Below are positions 35,814-44,429 of a stretch of 64,000 bases of DNA, piece after piece. Below the pieces are notes generated by a model. The model was not told where the DNA came from, searched no databases, and saw only the letters and a program-made list of their open reading frames with translations. The position numbers and the translations under genes were made by a program. The stretch is from Bacteroidetes bacterium GWE2_42_24 (GTDB lineage: Bacteria > Bacteroidota > Bacteroidia > Bacteroidales > TTA-H9): NCBI GenBank assembly GCA_001768515.1, contig MEOA01000003.1, positions 62,001-126,000 of the forward strand, written 5' to 3'. Numbering within the stretch: position 1 is the stretch's first letter; each line of letters opens with the position of its first letter.

Positions 35814-37058
35814 CTATTCCTCCTGAAGATACCCCTTTAACCCGGTCATGATGATTTCTGTCGCCCCGGTGTTTCTTGCGATGTAGTCCAGACATGCAGC
35901 GTGGGCTTGTTGGTAGATATAATTGTCCGACGCCACCTTTTCAAAGATGGAGAGAAAACATGCTATTGATGACACAGGGAAAGCGCCCCTGAGCCTGATG
36001 AGGTCAATGGTTTCTCTGAATTTCTGATGGTTTGGGCCAAAAAAGAGGGGTAATCCAAAAGTGGCTGCTTCAAGGATATTATGGGTTCCTACCCCAAATC
36101 CACCTCCAATATAAGCGTATTGACCATATCTATAGAGTTGGGAGAGCATACCAACGTTGTCGACGATAAGGACGCGGGCTTCTCTGGCACTGTCAGGATT
36201 GGCCTTGCTCAACCTGAGGGCTCCCTTCCCGAATTCTTTTACAAGCTGCTCGATTCTTTGTTGATCTACTTCATGAGGGGCGATCAATAATCGCAGGTTG
36301 ATGGGAGGCTTCTTCATCAGTGCCACGATTAACTCTTCATCTGGCGGCCATGTTGAGCCGGCAATAAGCACTTGGTTCCCGGAAGCAAAAGCCTCAATAA
36401 CCGGATGTGAAAATTCCTGAGCGGCTACTTCTTTTACTCTGTCAAAACGGGTATCGCCGCTTACCACCACTTGGGTTATACCATTGCGACGGAGTAATTC
36501 ACCCGACGATTCATTTTGGACGTAAAAACGGTTGATGGCAATTAGTTGTTTCAGGAACCAAAAGCCATACCATCCAAAAAAATGATGTCCCGGCCTGAAA
36601 ATAGCCGAGATGATGATAATAGGGATATTGTTATGCCGTAACTCCTTCATGAAGTTGAACCAGAATTCATACTTGATAAAAATGGCCACGGCAGGTTTTG
36701 CTGCTGCTATAAATTCACGTGCATTGGCAGGCGTGTCTGCCGGAAGGTAGAACACATAATCAGCACCGGTGTAATTCTTTCTCACTTCATAACCTGATGG
36801 CGAGAAGAAGGTCAATAGTATTTTGTAGGCAGGATGCTGTTTGCGAATTGCTTCGATGACCGGGCGTCCCTGTTCAAACTCACCAAGGGAGGCGCAATGA
36901 ACCCATACCACGCGTTGCTGGTTGGTCTTCATGGCTTCCTGAATCCGTTGGATGATTTTATGACGCCCCTCAACCCAGAGGCGGGCTTTGGGGTTAAAGT
37001 GCGAGGCAACTCTTACGGCAGCGGTATAACCATTGATGGTCAGGTTGTATAGCAGCAT
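35814..37058 (-). CDS. waaA: 3-deoxy-D-manno-octulosonic acid transferase (KdtA)
   Basis: A 414-residue GT30 enzyme that adds Kdo to lipid A, made at the cytoplasmic face of the inner membrane. WVHCASLGEFEQGRPVIEA contains the proposed catalytic base Glu (E60). LLTFFSPSGYEVRKNY, KPAVAIFIKYEFWFNFM, IIISAIFRPGHHFF, and the C-terminal donor domain YIGGGFGVGTHNILEAATFGLPLFFGPNH are all conserved. It shows the organism makes Kdo-type LPS. It is 15 bp after an outer-membrane beta-barrel gene on the same strand. Confidence 0.94.
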   Translation of the reverse strand: MLLYNLTINGYTAAVRVASHFNPKARLWVEGRHKIIQRIQEAMKTNQQRVVWVHCASLGEFEQGRPVIEAIRKQHPAYKILLTFFSPSGYEVRKNYTGADYVFYLPADTPANAREFIAAAKPAVAIFIKYEFWFNFMKELRHNNIPIIIISAIFRPGHHFFGWYGFWFLKQLIAINRFYVQNESSGELLRRNGITQVVVSGDTRFDRVKEVAAQEFSHPVIEAFASGNQVLIAGSTWPPDEELIVALMKKPPINLRLLIAPHEVDQQRIEQLVKEFGKGALRLSKANPDSAREARVLIVDNVGMLSQLYRYGQYAYIGGGFGVGTHNILEAATFGLPLFFGPNHQKFRETIDLIRLRGAFPVSSIACFLSIFEKVASDNYIYQQAHAACLDYIARNTGATEIIMTGLKGYLQEE

Positions 37059-37073
37059 GATGAGGTGCAGCGA

Positions 37074-37841
37074 TCAATAAAAATAATACTCTTTGGGTGC
37101 GCGGCCATATAATGGTATGATCCAGCCTATTTTAAATCCTGTAAGCAAATCAGATCGTGACTGATTGTCCGCCTTCATCAGGTCAAAATCGTAATCGCGT
37201 AATGATTTGGTCCATGCCTGGCTTAATTCGAATCCTATCATGAAGTTAAACAGTCGGTGGTTGCTCAGGTACAAATACCCGATATTTAGATTAACGGCAG
37301 GCCCTGCTGTCAGTCGGTCATAGCCTTTTCTGTAATCCCCGTCTAGTTGGGGGGCAGAGTTATCAAGATTGGAAATGGAAATGTTGTGACTCAGATAGCC
37401 TGCGCCCAGTGTAAAGAACAGACCAGAATTGGGATTTGGGGAGAGCACCGGAAACAGTTTTCCGACCTTGCCCCATGCAGAAAAACCACGCTGTGTTATG
37501 CCAATAATGGAACCCTCACCATTACCGTCGATGATGAAATCGTTGGAAGTCATGATGTTTTTAAACAATGAGTCTGCAATTTTTACATCATCACCAAAGA
37601 AGAAGTTGGCTTCGACCCCAAAGAGCCAGTTTCTGCTTGTTTTATAGAGGTAGCCCGGACCTACGCTGAAGCTGATACCGTAGCGATCGGCCATGTCGCC
37701 GCCTGGGAATTGCAGCCCTACGGCCGCATAGATGAGTGAAGACGAAATCACTGAGTCTTGAACACTTACCTGAGCTTTGATGCCAGGCGTGACCCAGATA
37801 ATCAGACTACTTATTGCAACAATAATGTAAAGTTTCTTCAT
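37074..37841 (-). CDS. outer-membrane beta-barrel-like protein
   Basis: A 255-residue protein with a signal peptide (LIIWVTPGIKA-Q) and a mature chain of alternating amphipathic strands, Gly and aromatics (FSVGPGYLYKTSRNWLFGVE, FTLGAGYLSHNISISN, NLNIGYLYLSNH). It ends in an aromatic residue (EYYFY), a common outer-membrane assembly signal. No named family is evident; it resembles Bacteroidota porin-like hypothetical proteins. It shares a promoter with waaA, so an envelope role is likely but unproven. Confidence 0.7.
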   Translation of the reverse strand: MKKLYIIVAISSLIIWVTPGIKAQVSVQDSVISSSLIYAAVGLQFPGGDMADRYGISFSVGPGYLYKTSRNWLFGVEANFFFGDDVKIADSLFKNIMTSNDFIIDGNGEGSIIGITQRGFSAWGKVGKLFPVLSPNPNSGLFFTLGAGYLSHNISISNLDNSAPQLDGDYRKGYDRLTAGPAVNLNIGYLYLSNHRLFNFMIGFELSQAWTKSLRDYDFDLMKADNQSRSDLLTGFKIGWIIPLYGRAPKEYYFY

Positions 37842-37891
37842 CGACTGGTGATAGGTTTTACGTCGTAAAGTGACAATTCCTTATTTGAACG

Positions 37892-37899
37892 CAAAGTTA
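37892..37899 (-). promoter_or_regulatory. TAnnTTTG -7 element for the OM protein-waaA pair
   Basis: The minus strand reads TAACTTTG followed by C, 50 bp before the ATG at 37841. Confidence 0.5.
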
Positions 37900-37987
37900 G
37901 GCTTTTCAGTATGATTTAAGCGATGAAAAGTTTTTACTGTATGCGAATGCGATAATGGTTACGTTATCTGCTTGCATTTTTATTCCA

Positions 37988-37995
37988 TATCTTTG
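37988..37995 (+). promoter_or_regulatory. TAnnTTTG -7 element for the WbpE/D/B-like operon
   Basis: TATCTTTG followed by C lies 47 bp before the ATG at 38043. A TTG at 37972 is too close to be a normal -33 element. Confidence 0.5.
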
Positions 37996-38042
37996 CGCTT
38001 TCGTGCAAATTGTCTTAATAGTCTTAGTATAAAGATATTTTT

Positions 38043-39170
38043 ATGAAGAAAATTCAAATGGTTGACCTCAAAGGTCAATATGAAAAAATCAAAGAGGAAG
38101 TTGATCGCGGTATTCATCAGGTAATTGATTCAACGCAGTTTGTCAACGGACAAGCCGTTAAAGATTTTCAGTCTGATCTGGAAAAATACCTTGGTGCAAA
38201 ACATGTAATCCCCTGTGCCAACGGTACTGATGCCCTTCAGGTAGCCATGATGAGTCTTGGTCTTAAGCCTGGTGATGAGGTGATTACCTCCGATTTTACT
38301 TTTGTAGCTACTGTAGAAGTGATTGCCTTATTGGGCCTTACACCTGTGCTTGTGGATGTTGATCCCGATACTTTCAATATCGATCCTGTTGCCATCGAGC
38401 GTGCTCTTACACCCAAAACAAAAGCCATCGTTCCGGTTCATCTGTTTGGACAATCGGCCGATATGGATGCAATCATGAAGATAGCCAAACGGCACAACCT
38501 CTTTGTAATCGAGGATAATTGTCAGGCCATCGGTTCTGATTACACTTCAGAGGAAGGATGGACCAGAAAAACAGGTACTATTGGTCATTTGGGATGCACC
38601 TCCTTCTTCCCAAGTAAAAACCTTGGCTGTTATGGTGACGGTGGAGCCATTTTTACTAACGATGACGAACTTGCCCACCAGCTTCGCGGAGTAGTGAACC
38701 ACGGGATGTTTGTCCGATATTATCATGATTACGTCGGAGTTAATTCGCGTCTCGACAGCATTCAGGCTGCCGTGTTGAATGCTAAGTTGCCTCACCTTGA
38801 TGATTACTGTGCTGCCCGACGGAATGCTGCCGATTTCTACGATAAAGCTTTTGCTAACCATCCCAACCTCATTATTCCTAAGCGGGCTGAGAAATCCACC
38901 CACGTGTTCCATCAGTATACCCTCCGGTGTAAAGGAATTGACCGTACCGCTCTGATCGATTTCCTGGGAAAACACGATATTCCTGCCATGATCTATTATC
39001 CGGTACCGCTCCATATGCAGAAAGCATACATCGATCCCCGCTATAAGGAAGGTGATTTCCCTGTAACTGAAGCTTTGTCGCTCACTGTATTCTCGTTGCC
39101 GATGCATACTGAACTTGATGAGCAGCAACTCCTTCATATTACTTCAAAGGTGCTCGAATTTTTAGGCTAA
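38043..39170 (+). CDS. DegT/DnrJ/EryC1-family sugar aminotransferase, WbpE-like
   Basis: A 375-residue PLP enzyme of the sugar-nucleotide aminotransferase family. The PLP Lys is in SFFPSKNLGCYGDGGAIFTND. LGAKHVIPCANGTDALQVAM, PVHLFGQSADMDAI, and EDNCQAIGSDY are typical. It is followed at once by an N-acetyltransferase and an oxidoreductase matching WbpD and WbpB, so the likely reaction is amination of a UDP-3-keto-GlcNAc-uronate to the 3-amino sugar. The exact sugar is inferred from neighbours. Confidence 0.88.
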   Translation: MKKIQMVDLKGQYEKIKEEVDRGIHQVIDSTQFVNGQAVKDFQSDLEKYLGAKHVIPCANGTDALQVAMMSLGLKPGDEVITSDFTFVATVEVIALLGLTPVLVDVDPDTFNIDPVAIERALTPKTKAIVPVHLFGQSADMDAIMKIAKRHNLFVIEDNCQAIGSDYTSEEGWTRKTGTIGHLGCTSFFPSKNLGCYGDGGAIFTNDDELAHQLRGVVNHGMFVRYYHDYVGVNSRLDSIQAAVLNAKLPHLDDYCAARRNAADFYDKAFANHPNLIIPKRAEKSTHVFHQYTLRCKGIDRTALIDFLGKHDIPAMIYYPVPLHMQKAYIDPRYKEGDFPVTEALSLTVFSLPMHTELDEQQLLHITSKVLEFLG

Positions 39171-39176
39171 GTTCTG

Positions 39177-39758
39177 ATGGAAAGAGATTTTTTTGCTCAC
39201 GAAACGGCTATCATCGATGATGGATGCCGGATTGCTAAAGGCGTTAAAATATGGCATTTCTCGCACATTATGTCAGATTGTGAGATTGGCGAGGGATGTA
39301 ACATTGGGCAGAATGTGGTGATATCACCAGGTGTTATACTTGGTAAAAACGTAAAGATTCAGAACAATGTTTCGATCTATACCGGGGTGATTTGTGAAGA
39401 CGATGTCTTCCTCGGACCATCTATGGTGTTTACTAATGTGATCAATCCACGCAGCGCTGTGAACCGTAAATCTGAATATGCCCATACAATCGTGAAGCGG
39501 GGTGTTAGCATAGGTGCCAATGCAACGATTGTTTGTGGTCACGATATTGGAGAATTCGCATTTATAGGGGCTGGTGCCGTGGTCACCAAAGATGTACCGG
39601 CCTATGCCCTTTTTGTTGGAAATCCTGCCCGACAGACTGGTTGGATGAGCGAGTATGGTCACAAGCTGAAATTTAACGCTGAAGGACTGGCCGTATGCCC
39701 CGAAAGTCTTGAGAAGTATAAACTCGAAGGCGGAAAGGTCGCGAAGATTTTGGAATAA
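39177..39758 (+). CDS. left-handed beta-helix N-acetyltransferase, WbpD-like
   Basis: A 193-residue hexapeptide-repeat enzyme. The repeats run from VKIWHFSHIMSDCEIGEGC to IGAGAVVTKDVPAYALFVGNPARQ, with a central loop TNVINPRSAVNRKSEYAHT. WHFSHI and NPRSAVNRK are marks of the WbpD/WlbB group, which N-acetylates the 3-amino group of UDP-2-acetamido-3-amino-2,3-dideoxyglucuronate. It lies 6 bp downstream of the aminotransferase. Confidence 0.88.
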   Translation: MERDFFAHETAIIDDGCRIAKGVKIWHFSHIMSDCEIGEGCNIGQNVVISPGVILGKNVKIQNNVSIYTGVICEDDVFLGPSMVFTNVINPRSAVNRKSEYAHTIVKRGVSIGANATIVCGHDIGEFAFIGAGAVVTKDVPAYALFVGNPARQTGWMSEYGHKLKFNAEGLAVCPESLEKYKLEGGKVAKILE

Positions 39759-39770
39759 CGCCAACCCTGC

Positions 39771-40730
39771 ATGGATAAGATAGTATTGAACTTTGGTCTT
39801 ACAGGTGCAGCGGGGTATATTGCCCCGCGCCACATGAAGGCCATCAAAGAGACAGGACATGCGCTCGTTGCTGCACTCGATCGAAACGACAGCGTAGGAA
39901 TCATCGATAGCTATTTTCCAATGGCCGATTATTTTCTGGAGACTGAAAGATTTGATCGCCACCTTGATAAATTGCGGCGTCTGGAAGATCGGAAAATTGA
40001 CTATGTAAGTATCTGTACTCCTAACTACCTGCACGATGCCCACATTAGGCTGGCATTGCGAAATCAGGCGCATGCCATCTGTGAAAAGCCTATCGTATTA
40101 AATCCTTGGAATATTGATGCCCTGCAGGATATTGAACGCGAGACCGGTAAGAAAATCTATAACGTTCTTCAACTTCGCCTGCATCCATCCATCATTGCCC
40201 TACGCCAAAAAGTACGCTCAGCCCCGGCTGATAACATTTTTGACATAGACCTGTCATACATAACTTCACGGGGGAAATGGTATTTCTCGTCGTGGAAAGG
40301 CAATGTTGAGAAGTCGGGGGGAGTAGCTACCAACATAGGGGTTCATTTCTTCGATATGCTTATCTGGATTTTCGGGAATCTGAAAACTGCGGTGGTTCAT
40401 CATTCATCGGCCGATACCGTGGCTGGCAACATGGAACTCGAACGTGCCCATGTACGGTGGTTTCTGAGTATTAATGATGCCTATCTGCCCAAAGCAATTC
40501 AGGCCAAAGGACAGCGAACCTACAGGTCAATCACCGTTGAGCAGGAAGAGGTTGAATTCAGTGGTGGCTTCACCGACCTGCATACGCTCACTTATCAGGA
40601 TATTCTGGCAGGAGGGGGCTATGGACTCGATGATGCGCGGCGCAGCATAGAGTTGGTATACAACATCAGGCATGCTACCCCTGTGGGTCTGAATGGTGAA
40701 TTTCACCCCTTTCTGTTGCAGGTGAAGTAA
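39771..40730 (+). CDS. Gfo/Idh/MocA oxidoreductase, WbpB/WlbA-like
   Basis: A 319-residue NAD-dependent dehydrogenase. The N-terminal Rossmann fold has FGLTGAAGYIAPRHMKAIKE. DYVSICTPNYLHDAHIRLAL and CEKPIVLNPWN contain the family's EKP motif; GVATNIGVHFFDMLIWIFG holds the conserved catalytic-region His. GAAGYIAPRHMKAI is characteristic of WlbA/WbpB, which oxidises C3 of UDP-GlcNAc-uronate and so supplies the aminotransferase upstream. It ends the operon, followed by a strong terminator. Confidence 0.88.
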   Translation: MDKIVLNFGLTGAAGYIAPRHMKAIKETGHALVAALDRNDSVGIIDSYFPMADYFLETERFDRHLDKLRRLEDRKIDYVSICTPNYLHDAHIRLALRNQAHAICEKPIVLNPWNIDALQDIERETGKKIYNVLQLRLHPSIIALRQKVRSAPADNIFDIDLSYITSRGKWYFSSWKGNVEKSGGVATNIGVHFFDMLIWIFGNLKTAVVHHSSADTVAGNMELERAHVRWFLSINDAYLPKAIQAKGQRTYRSITVEQEEVEFSGGFTDLHTLTYQDILAGGGYGLDDARRSIELVYNIRHATPVGLNGEFHPFLLQVK

Positions 40731-40756
40731 TCCCTTCTTTGGATCTGATATCTGAC

Positions 40757-40787
40757 TCCCGCGAATGCCAATTCGCGGGACTTTTTT
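40757..40787 (+). terminator. rho-independent terminator of the WbpE/D/B-like operon
   Basis: TCCCGCGAAT (40757-40766) pairs perfectly with ATTCGCGGGA (40771-40780) around GCCA, followed by CTTTTTT. The rest of the gap to 40943 holds only a weak TATCTTTA element at 40838, possibly the galE promoter. Confidence 0.9.
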
Positions 40788-40943
40788 CGTATTTACATTT
40801 ATTTATCAATAAAGAATATTAGTTAACCGCGCTTTTCTATCTTTACATCTTCAATGGTACCAGTCGGCGAAGCAGGGGACTTGTAGCCTGCATGGATACT
40901 TTAGTTTAGTGAAGATCATTTGAAAATAAACAATTAATCTAAT

Positions 40944-41969
40944 ATGAAAATTTTGGTTACCGGCGGTGCCGGTTATATAGGTTCGCATACAGTGGTTGAA
41001 CTGCAGAAGCAGGGACATCAGGTGGTTATTGTCGACAATTTATCCAATTCAAGTGCTGATGTGATTGATAATATTGTTAAGATTAGTGGTGTCGCACCGG
41101 TCTTTGAAAAGTTTGATCTGACTGATCAGGCTTTGACAGCCGATTTCTTTAAACGCCACAGCAACATTGATGGTATTATACATTTTGCCGCATTCAAGGC
41201 CGTTGGCGAGTCGGTGGCCAACCCGCTGATGTACTACCGCAACAACATTCAGTCGCTGATTAACATCCTCGAAGGGATGAAAGTCAACAAAATTCCATAT
41301 CTGGTGTTTTCGAGTTCTTGTACCGTGTATGGACAGCCTGATGAACTTCCTGTAAAGGAAACTTCCCCCATTAAAGAGGCTTTCTCTCCTTATGGTTTCA
41401 CCAAACAAGTCAGCGAAGCCATTATTCGTGACAGCGTAGTCGCGTACCCGGGTATTAAAGCCATCGCCCTGCGTTACTTCAACCCGATTGGCGCTCATGA
41501 CTCGGCTCTTATTGGGGAACTGCCGCTGGGAGTCCCAAATAATTTACTCCCATTTATTACTCAGACTGCAATTGGTATCAGGCAGGAATTGAATGTTTTC
41601 GGAAGCGATTACAATACACCCGACGGAACTGCTGTTCGAGATTATATCCACGTTGTTGATCTTGCGCAAGCTCACGTGATTGCTGTTGACAGGATGATAA
41701 GCAGAAAGTCGAAAGCACCCATGGAAGTATTTAACCTCGGAACCGGTAATGGCCTCACTGTACTGGAGGTGATCAATTCTTTTGAGCGTGTGTCGGGAGT
41801 GAAGCTTAACTACCGGCTGGTAGAACGCAGACCCGGTGATGTTGAAAAGGTATGGGCCGATACTGCCTATGCGAATGAAGAACTTGGCTGGAAAGCCAAA
41901 AAAGCTGTCGATGAAATGACCCTGTCTGCTTGGAAGTGGGAACTGGCTTTGGCTGACAGAAAAAAATAA
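40944..41969 (+). CDS. galE: UDP-glucose 4-epimerase
   Basis: A 341-residue extended SDR. The NAD motif is GGAGYIGSHTVVEL; the catalytic region has FSSSCTVYGQP and YGFTK (Tyr and Lys). RYFNPIGAHDSALIGE and FGSDYNTPDGTAVRDYIHVVDLAQAH are GalE-specific. It interconverts UDP-glucose/UDP-galactose (or the N-acetyl forms) for surface glycans. A T9SS cargo gene follows after 9 bp. Confidence 0.95.
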   Translation: MKILVTGGAGYIGSHTVVELQKQGHQVVIVDNLSNSSADVIDNIVKISGVAPVFEKFDLTDQALTADFFKRHSNIDGIIHFAAFKAVGESVANPLMYYRNNIQSLINILEGMKVNKIPYLVFSSSCTVYGQPDELPVKETSPIKEAFSPYGFTKQVSEAIIRDSVVAYPGIKAIALRYFNPIGAHDSALIGELPLGVPNNLLPFITQTAIGIRQELNVFGSDYNTPDGTAVRDYIHVVDLAQAHVIAVDRMISRKSKAPMEVFNLGTGNGLTVLEVINSFERVSGVKLNYRLVERRPGDVEKVWADTAYANEELGWKAKKAVDEMTLSAWKWELALADRKK

Positions 41970-41978
41970 AATTTAAAA

Positions 41979-43247
41979 ATGAAGCATTTATTATCGTTTT
42001 TGATCTTAATAGCTGCCCTGTCTGTTCAGGCGCAGGACACACTGACTGTTGTGCAGTACAACCTGCTAAACTATGGTAACATAACGGGGTTTTGTTCTGC
42101 CAGTGTTAATAGCGTAGATGCGAAAGATAATTACCTCATCAGGATTACTGATTATCTTGAACCCGATATTTTTTCGGTCAACGAGATGGGTAAGTCTGTG
42201 GAATTTCACGACAGGATACTGAACAACGTTTTTAACCGGGATGGTTTGACAAGGTATGCACGCATCAGTGTTCCGAACATTGCAAACTCTGAGATTGTCA
42301 ATATGATATACTACAATACAGATAAGGTTCGGTTCCATTCATTGGCTGTTGCTCAATCGGTTACCCGTGACATAGATGTTGTAAAGTTTTATTATAACAG
42401 CAGTTCTCTCAGTCAGGGTGATACTGTTTTCCTGCATTGCATTGTAGCACATCTGAAAGCCGGCGAAGGAAGTTCGAATGTATTGGCGCGAACTACGATG
42501 GTGCTAAATACCATGAATTTTCTGCAATCTGGTTATCAACCAGGCAATTTTCTTGTCATGGGTGACTTTAACCTCTATTCACCTACTGAAGGTGCTTTTA
42601 TTGCCTTAACGCAAGCATACGCCCCAACCTGGGTTTTTAACGATCCGGCCGACAGGGTGGGGGAATGGCATTCAAACTCATCATTTTCTGACGTTCATAC
42701 TCAGTCGACTCATACTACAGGAGGCTGTGCGGCATCGGGAGGGATGGACGATCGTTTCGACTTTATTCTGGCTTCAACGGCAGTGATGGAAGGAACTCAT
42801 TGTATGAAGTATGTCCCGGGAACATACATGGCGCTTGGCCAGGATGGTAATCATTATAATAAGGCGCTTACCGATGCTCCCGCCCTTTCGCTTGAAAATG
42901 AACTTGTGCAGGCGCTTTACAGCAACTCCGATCACTTGCCTGTAGTGATGAAACTGGAGGTCGATGAGTCGATGGCTGTTCCTGAATCTACCGCCATTGA
43001 ATCGTTACATGTAGTCAATCCTGCCGATGATCAGGTGAAGATGATGTGCCGACTGGTACGCCAAAGTGTATTGGATGTGAAACTATACAACATGATGGGG
43101 GCACTGGTTACAACTCATCGGTTCGATGTTCCGTCCGGCTCCTCTGTGCTTAGCCTTTCGGTCGGACAGCTTCCCCAGGGGATTTACCTCATCTCATTAA
43201 CCGAAGAGAATGGTCATAAACTTACCCGTAAAGTATTTGTTAAATAG
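41979..43247 (+). CDS. T9SS-exported endonuclease/exonuclease/phosphatase-fold protein
   Basis: A 422-residue secreted protein. A signal peptide (MKHLLSFLILIAALSVQA) is followed by an EEP (DNase I-like) domain with QYNLLNYGN, VNEMG (metal Glu), FLVMGDFNLYSPTEGA (DxN) and NSDHLPVVMK (terminal SDH). The last 80 residues are a type A T9SS sorting domain (VVNPADDQVKMMC ... LPQGIYLISLTEENGHKLTRKVFVK). Likely an exported or surface-attached phosphodiesterase; DNA is only one possible substrate. It sits between galE and rfbB on the same strand with tight spacing. Confidence 0.85.
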   Translation: MKHLLSFLILIAALSVQAQDTLTVVQYNLLNYGNITGFCSASVNSVDAKDNYLIRITDYLEPDIFSVNEMGKSVEFHDRILNNVFNRDGLTRYARISVPNIANSEIVNMIYYNTDKVRFHSLAVAQSVTRDIDVVKFYYNSSSLSQGDTVFLHCIVAHLKAGEGSSNVLARTTMVLNTMNFLQSGYQPGNFLVMGDFNLYSPTEGAFIALTQAYAPTWVFNDPADRVGEWHSNSSFSDVHTQSTHTTGGCAASGGMDDRFDFILASTAVMEGTHCMKYVPGTYMALGQDGNHYNKALTDAPALSLENELVQALYSNSDHLPVVMKLEVDESMAVPESTAIESLHVVNPADDQVKMMCRLVRQSVLDVKLYNMMGALVTTHRFDVPSGSSVLSLSVGQLPQGIYLISLTEENGHKLTRKVFVK

Positions 43248-43273
43248 TCAATTGAACCAATTATTTCTGCGCT

Positions 43274-44326
43274 ATGAAAAATATTCTGATTACCGGAGGA
43301 GCCGGATTTATCGGTTCGCATGTCGTAAGGCTCTTCGTGAATAAGTATCCCGGGTGTCATATCTTTAACCTCGACAAACTTACCTATGCAGGAAATCTGG
43401 CAAACCTGAAGGATATTGAAAATAATCCCAATTATACTTTCGTAAAGGGGGATATTGTCGATGGCTCTTTCGTTCAACAGTTGTTTGCCGAACACAGATT
43501 CGAGGGGGTGATTCACCTTGCAGCAGAGTCGCATGTAGATCGTAGCATTGCCAATCCGCTTGAGTTCGTGATGACCAATGTGGTTGGAACGGTCAACCTT
43601 TTAAATGCAGCCCGTCATCTGTGGAATGGAAACTTCGAGGGACGACGCTTTTATCATATAAGTACCGATGAGGTCTATGGCACATTAGGCGATACAGGGT
43701 TCTTCACTGAGGAGACAGCTTATGATCCCCACAGTCCATACTCAGCCTCAAAGGCAGGTAGTGATCACTTCGTAAGGGCTTACCACGATACATACGGGTT
43801 GCCTGTCGTGGTGTCTAACTGTTCTAATAACTATGGTTCTTACCAATTCCCCGAAAAGCTCATTCCACTTTTTATCAATAACATCCGGAATAAGAAACCG
43901 TTGCCTGTATATGGTAAGGGTGAGAATATCCGTGATTGGCTCTGGGTAGAAGATCATGCCCGTGCTATCGATGTTATCTTTCATCAGGGTGTTACAGGCG
44001 ACACCTATAATATTGGCGGGCATAATGAATGGAAGAACATCGATCTTATCAAAGTAATGTGCAGCGTGATGGATAGCAAGTTAGGACGAGCCAAAGGTGA
44101 AAGTGAATTGTTGATTACTTATGTGAAAGACCGCGCAGGGCATGATTTGCGTTATGCAATCGACTCAACCAAGCTTCAACGTGAGCTTGGCTGGAAGCCT
44201 TCACTGCAATTTGAAGAGGGGATTGAGAAGACCATTGATTGGTATCTTACCAATGAAGAGTGGCTCGGCAACGTTACTTCAGGTGATTACCTGAAGTATT
44301 ATGAGTCGCAGTATATAAAACGGTGA
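43274..44326 (+). CDS. rfbB: dTDP-glucose 4,6-dehydratase
   Basis: A 350-residue SDR. GGAGFIGSHVVRLF binds NAD. HISTDEVYGTLG carries the Asp-Glu pair and YSASKAGSDH the catalytic Tyr and Lys. CSNNYGSYQFPEKLIPLFINN and GKGENIRDWLWVEDHARAID are RmlB-specific. It starts the deoxysugar (for example dTDP-rhamnose) pathway; rfbA, C and D are not in the window. A bidirectional terminator follows. Confidence 0.94.
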   Translation: MKNILITGGAGFIGSHVVRLFVNKYPGCHIFNLDKLTYAGNLANLKDIENNPNYTFVKGDIVDGSFVQQLFAEHRFEGVIHLAAESHVDRSIANPLEFVMTNVVGTVNLLNAARHLWNGNFEGRRFYHISTDEVYGTLGDTGFFTEETAYDPHSPYSASKAGSDHFVRAYHDTYGLPVVVSNCSNNYGSYQFPEKLIPLFINNIRNKKPLPVYGKGENIRDWLWVEDHARAIDVIFHQGVTGDTYNIGGHNEWKNIDLIKVMCSVMDSKLGRAKGESELLITYVKDRAGHDLRYAIDSTKLQRELGWKPSLQFEEGIEKTIDWYLTNEEWLGNVTSGDYLKYYESQYIKR

Positions 44327-44378
44327 TGATTCAGCCCGCTGGCATGGGCTTTCCCATTATATTATATCCAATATAAAA

Positions 44379-44411
44379 AAACCCGCTATCGCATCTCTGC
44401 GTGGCGGGTTT
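44379..44411. terminator. bidirectional terminator between convergent genes
   Basis: AAACCCGC (44379-44386) pairs with GCGGGTTT (44404-44411), with flanking A and T tracts on both sides. It lies between the rfbB stop and the stop of the T9SS cargo gene on the other strand. Confidence 0.85.
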
Positions 44412-44429
44412 AACATGGAGTAAGACAGA

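Noticed and set aside
35801-35817. Small hairpin ATAGCC/GGCTAT between mqnC and waaA
   Set aside because: Six base pairs formed largely by the two stop-codon regions, without T-runs; too weak to call a terminator.
38547-39137. 196-residue minus-strand open frame inside the aminotransferase gene
   Set aside because: Shadow of the DegT-family gene; composition is low-complexity Ser/Ile/Val without recognisable domains.
39324-40073. 249-residue minus-strand open frame across the WbpD-like and WbpB-like genes
   Set aside because: It lies entirely opposite two genes with clear family motifs, has no motif of its own and no promoter or ribosome site; it is an antisense shadow.
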